Positions 11,697 through 23,378 of a stretch of 64,000 nt of DNA are shown in pieces. Both the position numbers and the translations under genes were made by a program. Positions within the stretch are counted from its first letter, which is position 1, and every line of letters starts with the position of its first letter. The notes beneath the pieces are model-generated. The model worked only from the letters and a program-made list of their open reading frames with translations. It made no database searches and had not been told where the DNA came from. The stretch lies in NCBI RefSeq assembly GCF_003573695.1, contig NW_020650970.1, forward strand, positions 142,091 to 206,090, in the 5' to 3' direction. The stretch comes from Papaver somniferum. Lineage: Eukaryota > Streptophyta > Magnoliopsida > Ranunculales > Papaveraceae.

Positions 11697-14567
11697 TTGG
11701 TTGTGCTAGAGCTCAAAGCCCAACAAAATTATTCGGGTCGTTACATTTTTCCTCCATCTATTTCTACAACTCAGAATGATTCTCTTATCCAGATATCGGA
11801 TGCTCAAGAAATCAAGGATGCAGTTTTTCAGATCAGACCTTGGGCATCTTCAGAAAATGATGGATTTCAAGCAGCTTTTTATCAGCAATGTTGGGATATT
11901 ATTGGTAATGAGGTAATTTCTATGGTTAAACACTTTTTTATTCACAAACATATGCTCAAAGCCATAAATCATACCTATCAAGTGTTGATCCCAAAAATTC
12001 AATATCCCCAAACACCAGCAGATTATCGACCTATTAGTCTTTGTAATGTTAGCTTAAATAATTTCAAAAAATTTAGCTAACCGTTTGAAACCGCTTCTCT
12101 GTGATCTTATTTCACCTACTCAAACTGCATTTGTTTCTGGTAGACACATCCATGACAATATCATTATTGCCCATGAAATTTTGCATAATATGAAGCTTAA
12201 AAATATTAATCAAGCTCTTGTAGGTTTGAAATTAGACACGTCGAAAGCTTTTGACAGGGTAGAATGGTCTTTTCTTCTTTCTATTTTTAGACAACTGGGT
12301 TTTCATGAGGACTGGATTACTATGATTGAGCAGTATATTTCTACAACCAATGTTTCGATTCTTACCAATGGTAGTCATAGTTCCACTTTTTCTCCTACTC
12401 GTGGCCTTCGTCAGGGAGACCCTTTGTCTCCATATTTATTTTTATTCATCATGGAAGCCTTTTCAAGACATTTACAACATCATGTTGATTCAGTTCTTCT
12501 TAAGGGAATAAAAATTAACCAACATTGTCCAAATATCAATCACCTGTTTTTTTGCAGATGATTGTTTATTGTTCTTTCAAGCTACTTGTTCTCAAATGGT
12601 GCATCTCCAACATCTACTTCAGATTTTTGGTCAAGCTTCAGGGCAGGTTATCAATACGCACAAATCAACCATATCTTTTGGTAAGCATACTTCTAATAAT
12701 CACAAGTCTAATATTTCTGGCATACTTAACATGAAAGTTATGGGTCTTTGTGAAAAATATTTGGGAATACCTCTTTTATTTCATAGATCAAGACAAAAGA
12801 ATTGTCAAGGCATTATTGATAACATGAACAACAGATTACAAGGTTGGCAGAGTAAAATCACTAATCAAGCAGGCAGAACAATTAAGGTAAATGTTGTTCT
12901 CAGTACAATGGCAATGTACCGAATGCAAGTATTTAAGTTGCCAGACTCGACTATCCAACAAATGGAAAAGATTCAGAGAAGCTACTGGTGGATCAATTTC
13001 AGCAACAACCATTCACAACATTTTATTTCCTGGGACAAATTACATTTGCCTAAAAGACTTGGTGGTATAGGTCTTAAAAACTTAACCAATTACGATTTAG
13101 CCTTTTTGGCGAAATTGGCTTGGCAGCTGCTGCACAATCAAGAGGCCTTATGGGCAGAAGTTCTTAAAGGTAACCATTTCCCTCATAATGATCTCAGTTT
13201 TTTCCCTCCATCAACACACACTAACTCAAGTTGGATATGGCAGAGCACTTGTCTTGGCATTCAAATTATTATGCAGAATGTTAAATAGCAGGTTGGTAAA
13301 GGTAACCACATCAACATTTGGACAGCTAATTGGATTCCATCTTTGGAATCTTCAATTCAGAATTGGGATGATTTGAATACTCATGATTATCAATGGGTTT
13401 CAGAACTCATCGATGCAGATTCTGGTCAGTGGAATATATTACTTCTTAGACAGCTATTCTCTCCAGCTCAGGTGAATTCCATCCTAACTATACCTATCCA
13501 ACTAGAAGAAGAAGATAAATTAGTGTGGCCTTTTACTACAACTGGTATTTTTTACCACTGCTTCAACTTATTAAATGCTATGTGAAAAATATATGATTTC
13601 TGATATGTCAATGGGATTATCTCCTAGTTTTTGGTTAACCTTCTGGAAGATAAAAATGCCATACAAGTACCAGATTTTTATGTGGAAAGCTATCCATAAT
13701 GTTTTTCCTGTCAAAGTTAGGAATTTTAAACACATGAATGTTGTTGATCAACACTGTGTGCTTTGCAATCTGCATCAAGTTGAGGATTTGGATCACATGT
13801 TACTTCACTGTGCTTTCTCTCAAACAGTTTGGCATACATTTTTCCCTCACCACTTTTCTTCTTTTATGCAGCATTCTACAATCCTTTCTTCGATTCACAG
13901 CTGGCAAGACAAGGAAGCTGATATCTCTATTCAGAAGATTCAAACATCTATTCACTTAGCAGCCTGCATTATGCATTTTATTTGGAAACCTAGATGTAGA
14001 ATTTTCTTTAGTAATATAACACCCAATCACAACTCTGTCATTCATCAAGTAAGATCCTATATTGCATATCATCATTTAGGTCATACATCTGATAATCATC
14101 AAATTTCTCTTAGAAATAATATCAGTTTGACTCTTACTTGGAAACCACCTCCTTTACAATTTCTGAAGATTAACATTGATGCTTCTTTTAATAATAATTC
14201 CTTATTAGCTGGTATTGGAATTATAACTAGAACCTTTACAGGAGCATATGTTATGGGAAGGGGGACAGTAAGACGAGCCATAAATGTTCAACAAGCTGAA
14301 GCATGGGCATTGTTAGAGTCTATGCAACTGGCTGCATCAAATGGGTGGACTCATGTTATTTTTGAAACGGATAACCTTAGTAACAATACTGTTTTGCAAC
14401 AACAATCTACTCTTTCTGATTGGCAAAGTATGCCTCTTCTTAAAAAATGTATGAATATATGTAACATTAATCCTGTTTGGTCATGTGTGTTTGTTCATAA
14501 ATCTTGTAATAAAACTGCAGATGCTCTTGCTAAAACATCTAGAAAACTTAACGTATGTTGGGAATAG
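11697..14567 (+). pseudogene. L1-type LINE ORF2: reverse transcriptase, zf-RVT and RNase H (D1 copy), frameshifted
   Basis: The order matches plant non-LTR retrotransposon ORF2 without its endonuclease. The RT start has NDGFQAAFYQQCWDIIG, LIPKIQ and DYRPISLCNV (about 11860-12050). RT blocks follow: QTAFVSGRHIHDN, DTSKAFDRVEW and GLRQGDPLSPYLF (12118-12440). The catalytic FADD block is encoded near 12548-12562, then GVGL-type and KLAWQLL segments. A zinc-finger zf-RVT region (CVLCNLHQ, HMLLHC) lies at 13755-13810. The RVT_3-type RNase H at 14155-14550 has KINIDASF, AEAWALLE, FETDN and KTADALAK, keeping its acidic residues. Frames change near 12060, at the T run before FADD (one extra base), near 13287 and near 13570, so it is dead. 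It is truncated at the 5' end near 11690 and ends in a short A-run near 14654. Confidence 0.88.
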
Positions 14568-15791
14568 TGGTTTAAACCACCTGACTTGTTAATGCCCTTC
14601 ATAAGATATGATGTAACAACTTTGCCTGTGTAATAGAAATTTCTTCTTTGTTAAAAAAAAATCATCTTACGAAATGTCAATAAAAATACATGACAAAGCT
14701 GGGGAAAAATAAGAAGCTCAAACCATAAGAAGAAGCATTCGAATATGAAGTGTAGGCAGTTTAAAAGACTGAAAATGAATGCTCTCCACCACTATTTTCA
14801 CTCTTTGTTCTACGTTAGTGACTTGTTTGTTTAATAAATTTCAAGAAAATCTTTTAGTCCCACGAAATATTATACAGCCAATCACATTCTTTGAAAATAA
14901 TTACCTAAAATTATTAAATGTTATTAATTTAGGAAACATAACAAAACAAATATAAACAACTTCAACGTCACCAAAAAAAAATCATTATAATAAAATTAAA
15001 TACGCAATGTGCATCATGATATCATCATAAAATTGGATAAATCATATGAATTAAAAAAAAATATCCAATGTCCAGTGTCCATTTACAGTTTTGTAATAAA
15101 ATCTGCCTAATTACAACTCCAAACTACGGATAAAAGAAAATACTTACAATTACATTTTCAGTTGGGTATTAAAAAAATATATAAAATTTATATTGACAAT
15201 TAAAAGAAAATACTTGATTTGTGGATGTCACACATGAATCAAGAAATCTTCTTTCGATGGTTTACAAAAGGGTTTGTTAATCTTGTACAAATAAAAATAA
15301 TACAACATCAATAAGAGTAAAAATCAAACAAACAATAAAATTTGCAGAGATGAAAAAAAAAATTGAATATGAAACAGACGGCTAAAAGGATTTTCAACCC
15401 CACAAATTAGGAAAGCAGTTTCGTCAACTTTATCAGGAAAAATAAAATTTAGGCTAGTTGCATTTTTTTGAGTAAGATATAATCCGATGAGTATAGCATT
15501 ATTTCCAGATTTCTACACATGATCCAAAGATAAGTAAAGATACGTTAGGAAAAATGACTCAAAGATATCAAAATTAATGTGAAAATCAAGGTATAACAAA
15601 AAAAAAATGAAACTTTAACAGATGCGCAAGATTTTCTAGACGTAAATATTTCTTTCTTTTAATGTGCTATCAAAAAAATAGTATATTCCAAATAAAAAAC
15701 TATCGATAGTTATGTAAATTTTGGTATATTAAATAATATCATTTCCAAAATATTGTCTTCTTTTTTTTGGAATTTCTTTCCTTGGTCTGTC
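14568..15791. other. AT-rich D1 interval downstream of the LINE
   Basis: Very AT-rich with many short A-runs and no gene. It contains the exact CACTA empty site: the run GAAACTTTAACAGATGCGC near 15610 is uninterrupted here, whereas D2 carries the transposon at the TTA. A perfect 14-bp palindrome, AACTATCGATAGTT, is at 15698-15711 and is shared with D2. Confidence 0.6.
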
Positions 15792-15800
15792 TATATAAAG
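15792..15800 (+). promoter_or_regulatory. TATA-box-like element (D1)
   Basis: TATATAAAG after a moderately GC-richer stretch and before a T-rich, leader-like region starting near 15820. The same motif is kept in D2 at 63600-63608. It is consistent with a plant core promoter on the plus strand. No clear coding region follows within the window. Confidence 0.4.
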
Positions 15801-16518
15801 TGCTCGAGCTAACAGCGGATCCCATCTTGTTTTTTCATTTTTTTAGGGTTAAGTTGTTTTTCGGTTTGTGTTGTTGTCTAATCTATTAGGTTTTTGTATT
15901 GGATAAACCTCGAAGGTGTAATCAGTGGATGCGGCAGTTGAAGCTCATGAGCATTGAAATGGTTATTCTAATAAAGTAAACTCATGCAAGGTATTGAATC
16001 CTGAAATCCTTTTTTTTGGTATTCTTGGTATTTGGATTCTTGATTTCGTTTTGCTTTTTACTTGATTTTATGTTGAAGAAGTTGATGATACCTCACGAGC
16101 TCTTGAAAGATTCAATTTTTTGTGGAATCTTCGGCTATACCTCAAGAGCTCAGCACCATTTTCCTGCAAATCTTTCATCAACTGGGTTTCTTAGGATACA
16201 ACTTAACTACTCTTCGATTTATTAACCATGGAGTTTGGACGGATCTAGTTATTGTTTTAGGTGTAAATGAGTTTTATCGTCCCTATGTACGGATCATGCC
16301 ATTGGAAACCGCAATTTTCTTATCACTTTGTTTAAACTAGCCAAGCTATATATGGCATGGACATAAGATACAATTTTTCCCTATGGAGGGAACTGGTAAC
16401 TATTGCAATTCGGTATTCTCTTGGTAGCCTTTTGTATATATGTTTTCTTTATCGAGTTGTAGTTTACATGCATGGTGTATATTTAGGTCTTTTGTTATTG
16501 TTTTTCTTTTTAGAAGAT
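15801..16518 (+). other. Leader-like region, possible truncated gene start (D1)
   Basis: A T-rich stretch after a TATA motif. A short ATG frame of 16 codons begins at 15927 and ends at 15977, and is preserved in D2 with one change. Possible splice donors follow (AAGGTATTG near 15990). A 72-codon frame at 16122-16340 carries FLGYNLTTLRFINHG, which recalls no family with confidence. The LTR of element A starts right after, so a host transcription unit may have been cut here. This is speculative. Confidence 0.25.
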
Positions 16519-18857
16519 TGAAAAAGTGGGGGTACAACAACCACTCCCAATATTTTGCTTAGTAATCTGAATGGAAAAACTCCAATATACTTTCTAGAGA
16601 ATCAACTAGACAGTCAGACCCAATCTAGATAAAAAGTATATCAAAGAGTTTATATCTCAATCTCTCGATTTGATATATACTCAAGCAAATAGAAATCTGA
16701 GACTCTTTATCAAATACTAGAGAGATAACTTGGATAGTACCAAATACTAATATCCAAGTGTCAATCAATTTAAATAAACAACAAAAAGGTCGGATATTCT
16801 AATTGATTGAACAACGCACAACCTGTGATATTTCAATTATATGAAAAATATAATGCGGAAAAGAAATAACACAGACACCATGATTTTGTTAACGAGGGAT
16901 CCGCAAATGCAGAAAAATCAGGGACCTAGTCCAAATTGAACACACACTGTATTAAGCCGCTACAGACACCATCCTACTCTAAATTAACTTCGGCCTGGAC
17001 TGTAGTTGAACCCCAATCAATCTCACACTGATCCAAGGTACAATTATGCTCCTACGTCTCTGATCCCAGCAGGATACTACGTACTTGATTCCCTTAGCTG
17101 ATCTCACCCACAACTAAGAGTTGTTACGACCCAAAGTTGAAGACTTTAATAAACAAATCTGTATCGAACAGAAAATTCTACGGTAATAAATAAATCCGTC
17201 TCCCACGAATATACCTACGAGTTTTGTTCCGTCTTTTGATAAATCAAGATGAACAGGAACCAATTGATAAACCGGACTTATATTCCCAAAGAACATCCTA
17301 GTATTATCAATCACTTCACAATAATCCTAATCGACGCAGCGAAAAAAGATATTGTTGAATCACAAACGATGAGACGAAGTGTTTGTCATTTCTTTTATAT
17401 CTTGCCTATCGGAGATATCAATCTCAAGCCAATTATTACAATTATACTCGTACGATAGAAACAACAAGATGAGATCACACAACTACAAGAAAGTAGTATC
17501 GGTCTGGATTCACAATCCAAATGAAGTCTTTAAGTCGTTAACCTGGTTTAGAAGAAGAAACCAAAGGTTAAAGGAGAATCGACTCTAGCTTAGCACAACT
17601 AGTATCACACAGAAGGTGTGGAGATTAAGTTTCCCAGTTGCTAGAGCTCTTCCTTATATAGTCTTTCAAATCAGGGTTTGCAATCAATGTTAGCTTGGTA
17701 ACAAAGCATTCAATATTCACCGTTAGATGAAAACATGATTTAGATTCAAGCTAATATCTTTCAACCGTTAGATCGAAAACTAGCTTGTTACACAGAAATG
17801 AAATGCACATTTCTAGGCTTGTGTAACTGTACCCAAACTTGTACATTTGTTGGTTCAACAATAGTCAACCAAATGGTTAGCCATATGATCACTTTCATAT
17901 CAACCATATTCTTCTTCACCATAACTAGTCCAAGTGACTCAAATGAACTAGTTAGAGAGTTGTTCAATTTCAAGGAAATCTTATGTAACTACACAAGACA
18001 CAGTCGAAGCAAAAACGATTTGATTCACTCGAATCGGTTCATGAACTATATATCCACGGTTTGCATTTGCATTCCTTAAGTTCACAAATCATCGTTTTTA
18101 GATATAACCTACTCAAGTTCGCGGACTTAAGTTCCCGGACGGAGTTCACAAACTCCAGCAGAAATTCTCAAGACAAGAACTTCCGCCAGTTCGCGGACTT
18201 GGCTCACGCCACCATGCCGGTTTTCTTGATCAACAAAGTTCGCAAACTTCGGTTCAAGGAATGAAGACTTATACATATATGTGTTTCCACAACAATTCTT
18301 ATATCCTCCAATGGTTATATAATCTAAACTCTCATTTCAATCATTGGAACATTCTTAGAGGACGTTGATATTCTATAGTTGTTATTCACATAATATTTTT
18401 CGTCAAAGTAAGAAATTTCCAAAGTGATTGAAACTTGTCATGACTTTCGTCACTAGGTACAAGATGATCTTGGTTAAAGCGAAAGCTTAACAACACATAT
18501 TTCGAGAAATAGATAGGCGAGATAAACTCGACTCGAAATAGAAAATGTGTATAATCTAAGTCTATATAGCAAAACGACTTTTGTCTCAAGATAGGAGATA
18601 AATAGACTTTTGAGTGATAGATAAGTTCAAGTCTCCACATACCTTTTAGTCGATGAATATCCACTGGTTCCTTGAGTAGTCCTTCGTCCTGTAAGATGAT
18701 TGCCATGGAGTTCTTGAGATCAACTACACTTTTTATCCTAGTCCGAGACCTTAGCTATAGTAGACTAGAAATAAATACTTATAGTTTTGATCACTAACAT
18801 TGAAAAACATGCTTGAGATAGCAACACATGCGAGTTCGACCGAGCAATGCTCTAAAA
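16519..18857 (-). mobile_element. 3' LTR of element A (gag-only Copia-type retrotransposon)
   Basis: About 2339 bp. On the minus strand it should begin TGTTAGAGCATTGCTCGG; here the first bases have drifted to TTTTAGAGC. It ends CCCCACTTTTTCA next to 16518. The same LTR is found at 22646-23378 plus 32456-34068 (split 5' LTR) and, more diverged, at 23379-25351 and 29279-31564. The 5-bp flank on the left is AAGAT. An overlapping 93-codon frame on the opposite strand at 17798-18079 recurs in other LTR copies but has no known relative. Confidence 0.75.
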
Positions 18858-20478
18858 ATTTCACCCTTTGTCAATTTTACTGACAAAACTATCAATACAT
18901 ATGGAATACAAAAAATAAATAAATTAACTTTTGTAGCTCCTATTCCATATACCTAATCTTCAACATTACTTGAAATCTTCGGCACTTCCAAGTACTCCAA
19001 TAATCCCAAAGGTTGTAAGTTCAGCATCATCGTTGTTGAAAATCCATAGCTATAACAACGAGAAAACAAGAGTTCTCAATCATTGTTATACAGTGTCATA
19101 GTATCATTACACAGCGTCAATGTTCAATTGTATCACAACTTCAACAACAATACTATGGTGATATGTATCACTATTCCTTAGTCAATACTCCATCTCACAT
19201 GGAAAACACCCGCCTTACATAATGATCCGAAAGCCATATGTATTTGTAGTGTGAACTACATATTAATTCTCCCCCTTTTTGAAGGTACAAGAACGGGATC
19301 CTAATGAAATTTCCGAAAGAGACATTTCATGACCAAAAGAAACCGAAAATATATCATCTTATTTAGATGCAATCATAAAGACGAATCTAAATGCATTCAT
19401 CAAGGAGTTTGTAAAGATACAAGATAACCCCTATGATATTCCACAGCCGCACTCCCCATAAAGATTTGTAAATTAAGCACAAGTTCAATTAAGAACTCTC
19501 CCCCATAAAATGTCATTCCCGAAAGAACAACAAAAGCGACCTTAATTTCGAAAGAAAAGAAGGATTTCTTTGGACATAACAAATCATGTACAAGTATGAA
19601 TTTGAATCCAAAAATATGTAATTAAACTAACCATAAGAGAACCCATGATTAATTCAATCGACAAATGTTCAACATAAGTGAACTTTTGGAGACTTAAAAA
19701 CATATAATTAGATTAATCACAAGAGAACCCATAATTAATCTAATCTAAATACACAACCAAACTAATCACAAAATTAATCAATTTAATTGGTCATGCTCGA
19801 CATAAGAAAACTTACGGAGCAACAACTAAATAACCAAACAAGATGATTAATTTAGTTGAATATGCTCGACCTAAAGTACCTCACGGAACAACAACATAGC
19901 TAATAATAAAAATAACCAACTTGGTCATTCAATGCTCAACATAAGACACTTTACGGAGCCTCACAGTAATACATAAAATATGGATCATGGAAGATCAATA
20001 ATGCGGAATACACAAGGATTCATTCTATTTTCTATCACTATTCGCATAACGACATTCAATAGACATAATCCTTGCAAACAAAATATTTTAACCTATCTTC
20101 CATCAATAATTGACATAATAGGCTTAACTTTTGTATTTTTCAAAAGTCTATCATTATTTTATCAATACATGCATATCGACATACGAAAGACTTAACTTTT
20201 GACAAGGTATGGGACAATCATAGTTCACGAACGTAAACACACATATCCCATAACAAATTTGCAATATATAAAACCATAAAGATTAATACTGCAAAAATCA
20301 TCTTCCAAACAAATTTAGAGTTTAAACCAATAAAACTAAAAACAAGAAGATGAAAACGTTGGACATAGCTATGTGTAATCACAATAATGGCTATTCCAAA
20401 CACTAGTTATTCTTCTAACAAAATAGAAGATTTACTAGGCAAACATAAACTCCTATAGAGAACATGATCTGAAAAACA

Positions 20479-20673
20479 CTAGATCCGGTCAGCAACCAGA
20501 GATTGAACATGGACGAGCTCATCAGTTGCTTTCTTCAATTCGTTTTTCAAAAACTCAAGATTCCTTGTTGCGATTCCGAGTTGTTCACATATGACTTCAA
20601 AATCTTGAAGAAGATTTCCTACCAGTTCGGATGATATCTGAACTGTTAGTTTGTTTTTCATGATCAATGGCAT
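20479..20673 (-). CDS. Small helical ORF downstream of gag, element A
   Basis: 64 residues with a heptad-like pattern (ISSELVGNLLQDFEVI, LEFLKNELKKATDELVHVQ), so a coiled coil is likely. It sits on the sense strand of the element between the gag remnant and the polypurine region. Element B has a coiled-coil frame in the comparable place (27035-27352). Function unknown; it may be the tail of a longer, decayed protein. Confidence 0.3.
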   Translation of the reverse strand: MPLIMKNKLTVQISSELVGNLLQDFEVICEQLGIATRNLEFLKNELKKATDELVHVQSLVADRI

Positions 20674-21208
20674 GGAGGCATGTTATGAAAACAAGATTAT
20701 CATGAAACTCGATAGTCTTCCTTTCTTGACTTCATCATTTTCGTTTCCTCCATTCATTGTGCACACAAAAAACTTTGACCTTTCAGAACAGTGTAACACG
20801 GGATGACACCCAAGTATATAAATAAGTTCCATGGAAAAACCTAAGAGAACTTGTACACGTTCGTGTGGGCCAGAAGTTCATGCACTGGTGGTTACGGCCT
20901 TAAGATGTGACAAAAAGGAAGGAGAATGAAGTTCGAGTGTCAAAACTAATAGTTGAGAACCAACTATTTGGAGGAAGTACACGCAAACAGGAAATTTTCT
21001 CAAGAACAAAGGATCATGATTATCTACTAGAGAAAAACTGGAGCGAAGCTCAACATATTTTAAAGATCAACAACAAGAAAGGAAGAGAATACATACAACC
21101 TTGACAACACTTCTCAAGACACACTTCTTGAGAACAATGAGAATCCTTCTTAAATTAAAAGAGGGATGTTGCAGTGAGCAGTCATGGTGTATTAAGATGA
21201 GAATTTTG

Positions 21209-22150
21209 CTAATAAATTTTGACTTCTTTTTTTTCTCCTTCAGAAGGATTTAGAGACAAATCACATGACATAGTTGAAGGAGTTTTATTAAGAGATGGAC
21301 TATGAGTATCTGAGTTAATCGCTTTCCATGTTTTTTTGATGCCCCGTTTGAGTCTGTTTATGCTTATCTTAAGTTCTGAGACTCGATTATTGATATGTAA
21401 GCAATCTGGAGCTGAACTCTTGGATTTGCGGCCTTCTTCAGGGAGTGACAAGAAACTTGACCTTTCTTTCTTTCTCCTATGTCTTTTCCTCTTTTCAGAG
21501 TTATTATAGAAGTCAGTTAATCTTCGGTCGTTCTTCCTGCTACCAATTTTTGTTTTAAAGGCACGATTAAGAAAAAACTTATCATAGTAGTTTTCTTGAT
21601 TGTCGAAAGTGCCCTTTACTCCAACAATGTGAGAGACAGGTTTGATGACTTCTTTAGACATCCATGCAAGCATGTTGTGAAGTTTTTCATTCCTTAACCG
21701 AAAACGACATCTTCGCTCAGAATGTCCTTTATTTCCATAGTAATAGCAGTTAAAGGAATTATTCTTAACCGTTCTCGTGTGAGTAGATTTGGAAGAAGTA
21801 GAATCCTTATTTTTAGCCACATTACAAGATGCGAAAGTTTTTTCATATGAAGAATTATCAACAGCCTTAACAAAATTGATCTTACTAGTTTTTGGAGTGT
21901 CTATTACTTTATAGCCCAGACCACGTGTATCACGATGTTCTTTACATGCTCCAATCATAGAAGACAATTTTGTAGAGATATAATTGAATCTTCTCAGACT
22001 ATCTTCCAGTGATTTCACTTTATCAAGAGCATCTGCAAGGTCAGTCTCCAAAGATTTTTCTTTGGCAAGAAGACAGAGTTCTTTGTCATTAAATTTTTTT
22101 TGTTGAGAGTCATATCTTGCTTCAGCTTCTGCAAGTCTTTCTTTCAACAC
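21209..22150 (-). pseudogene. Copia-type Gag C-terminal half with CCHC zinc knuckle, element A
   Basis: The 313-residue frame has an N-terminal coiled coil (KERLAEAEARYDSQQKKF, LADALDKVKSLEDSL), a LGYKVIDTP segment as in Gag of plant Copia elements, and a nucleic-acid-binding knuckle. The knuckle reads CYYYGNKGHSERRC, where CX2CX4HX4C is expected, so the second zinc ligand is Tyr instead of Cys, a one-base change. A basic tail with KRKRHRRKKERSS follows. Upstream on the minus strand the Gag start is broken: a frame from 22580 begins MDKNTIFDN and stops soon after, and another stop lies near 22190. Gag would package RNA in virus-like particles; this copy looks dead. No pol follows. Confidence 0.7.
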
Positions 22151-22631
22151 AAGGATATTTCGGAGAAGATTATCACATTCAGACCTTTTTTTTCATACAT
22201 CTTCCTCATGTTCTTTAACGATAGATTTTAGGAGATTATATCCTCCATCATATCCTTTAAAGAGTTTTCTCAATTTTCCGTTTTCTTGACAAAGAGCAGT
22301 CATGTACTTACTCAAGAGAGTTGTTGACTTCTTTTCTTTCAAAGCATGGTCAAACAGCTTGATATATTGAGAGACTTACTCATCGATACTTTGTCCTTCT
22401 TTTGAATCACTGTCATCTGACAGTTCATCCAACTTCTCATCAAGAGATCTTTCCCAGTCGAATGCAGATTCAGTCAAGGAACAGGAGATAAAGTTTTTTT
22501 TAGAAGTTTCAGGACTTTAAATCTCACCCGAGAGTCTCCGAACTGATGTTGCATTATCAAAGATAGTATTCTTGTCCATAGAGTCAGATTGCCACAAACA
22601 CAGACTTTTGAGGTCTTAAACGTGTTTGGCT

Positions 22632-22643
22632 GCTCTGATACCA
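22632..22643 (-). other. Primer-binding site of element A (initiator tRNA-Met type)
   Basis: The minus strand reads TGGTATCAGAGC, the standard PBS complementary to the 3' end of plant initiator tRNA-Met, two bases inside the LTR end. It fixes the element's orientation as minus and places the 5' LTR at higher coordinates. Confidence 0.85.
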
Positions 22644-22645
22644 AT

Positions 22646-23378
22646 TCAAAAAGTGAGGGTACAACAACCACACCCAATAGTTCACTTAGCATTATGTATG
22701 GACAAACTCCAATATACTTTTTAGAGAATCAACTAGACAATCAGACTCAATCTAGATAAAAAGTATATCAAAGATTTTATATCTCAATCTCTCGATTTGA
22801 TATATACTCAAGCAAATAGAAATATGTGAGTCTTTATCACATACTAGAGAGATAACTTGGATGGTACCATAGACCAATATCCAAGTGTCAATAAATTTAA
22901 ATCAATAACCAAAAGGTGGGATATTCTAATTGATTGAACAACGCACAACCTGTGATATTTCAATTATATAACAAAATATAACGCGGAAAAGAAATAACAC
23001 AGACACCATAATTTTGTTAACGAGGAAACCGCAAATGCAGAAAAAACCTGGGACTTAGTTCAAAATGAACATACACTGTATTAAGCCGCTACAAACACTA
23101 GCCTACTCAAAATTAACTTCGGTCTGGACTGTAGTTGAACCCCAATCAATCTCACACTGATCCAAGGTACAGTTACGCTCCTACGTCTCTGATCCCAGCA
23201 GGATACTACGTACTTGATTCCCTTAGATGATTTCACCCACAACTAAGAGTTGCTACGACCCAAAGTCGAAGACTTTAATAAACAAATCTGTATCACACAG
23301 AAAAGTCTACGGTAATAGATAAATCCGTCTCCCATGAATATACCTACGAGTTTTGTTCCGTCTTTTGATAAATCAAGG
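22646..23378 (-). mobile_element. 5' LTR of element A, 3' portion (split by nested B/C)
   Basis: 733 bp matching 16519-17249 of the 3' LTR at roughly 90% by eye. It stops at AAATCAAGG, where composite B/C begins with its LTR end (TGAAAAAGCGGG at 23379). The rest of this LTR resumes at 32463. Confidence 0.7.

Larger units (their letters stand above)
10575..16518 (+). repeat. Direct segmental duplication, copy D1
   Basis: The segment is repeated in the same orientation from 46731 to the right edge, offset 36156 at its start. The first 650 bp differ by about one base; the LINE part differs by a few percent. D2 lacks three D1 stretches: about 11226-12186, 13165-13296 and about 100 bp near 14731-14840. 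D2 also has the CACTA insertion at 50576. D1 ends where LTR element A begins. Confidence 0.9.
18858..22645 (-). mobile_element. Internal region of element A
   Basis: Reading minus strand from 22645: a primer-binding site, a gag remnant (22580 to 21209), a small helical frame (20673-20479), then about 1.6 kb of non-coding sequence with purine tracts up to the 3' LTR. No protease, integrase or reverse transcriptase can be found. The element is therefore non-autonomous, of the type described in plants as TR-GAG (terminal-repeat retrotransposons with GAG domain). Confidence 0.65.

Noticed and set aside
17798..18079. Recurrent 60-97-codon frames within the LTRs (also 7913-8204, 32997-33321)
   Set aside because: They occur on both strands at the same place and are lost in the diverged LTRs, so are shadows of LTR conservation.
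22632..22643. Possible tRNA-related gene
   Set aside because: Only the 12-base primer-binding complement of initiator tRNA-Met is present; no cloverleaf follows.
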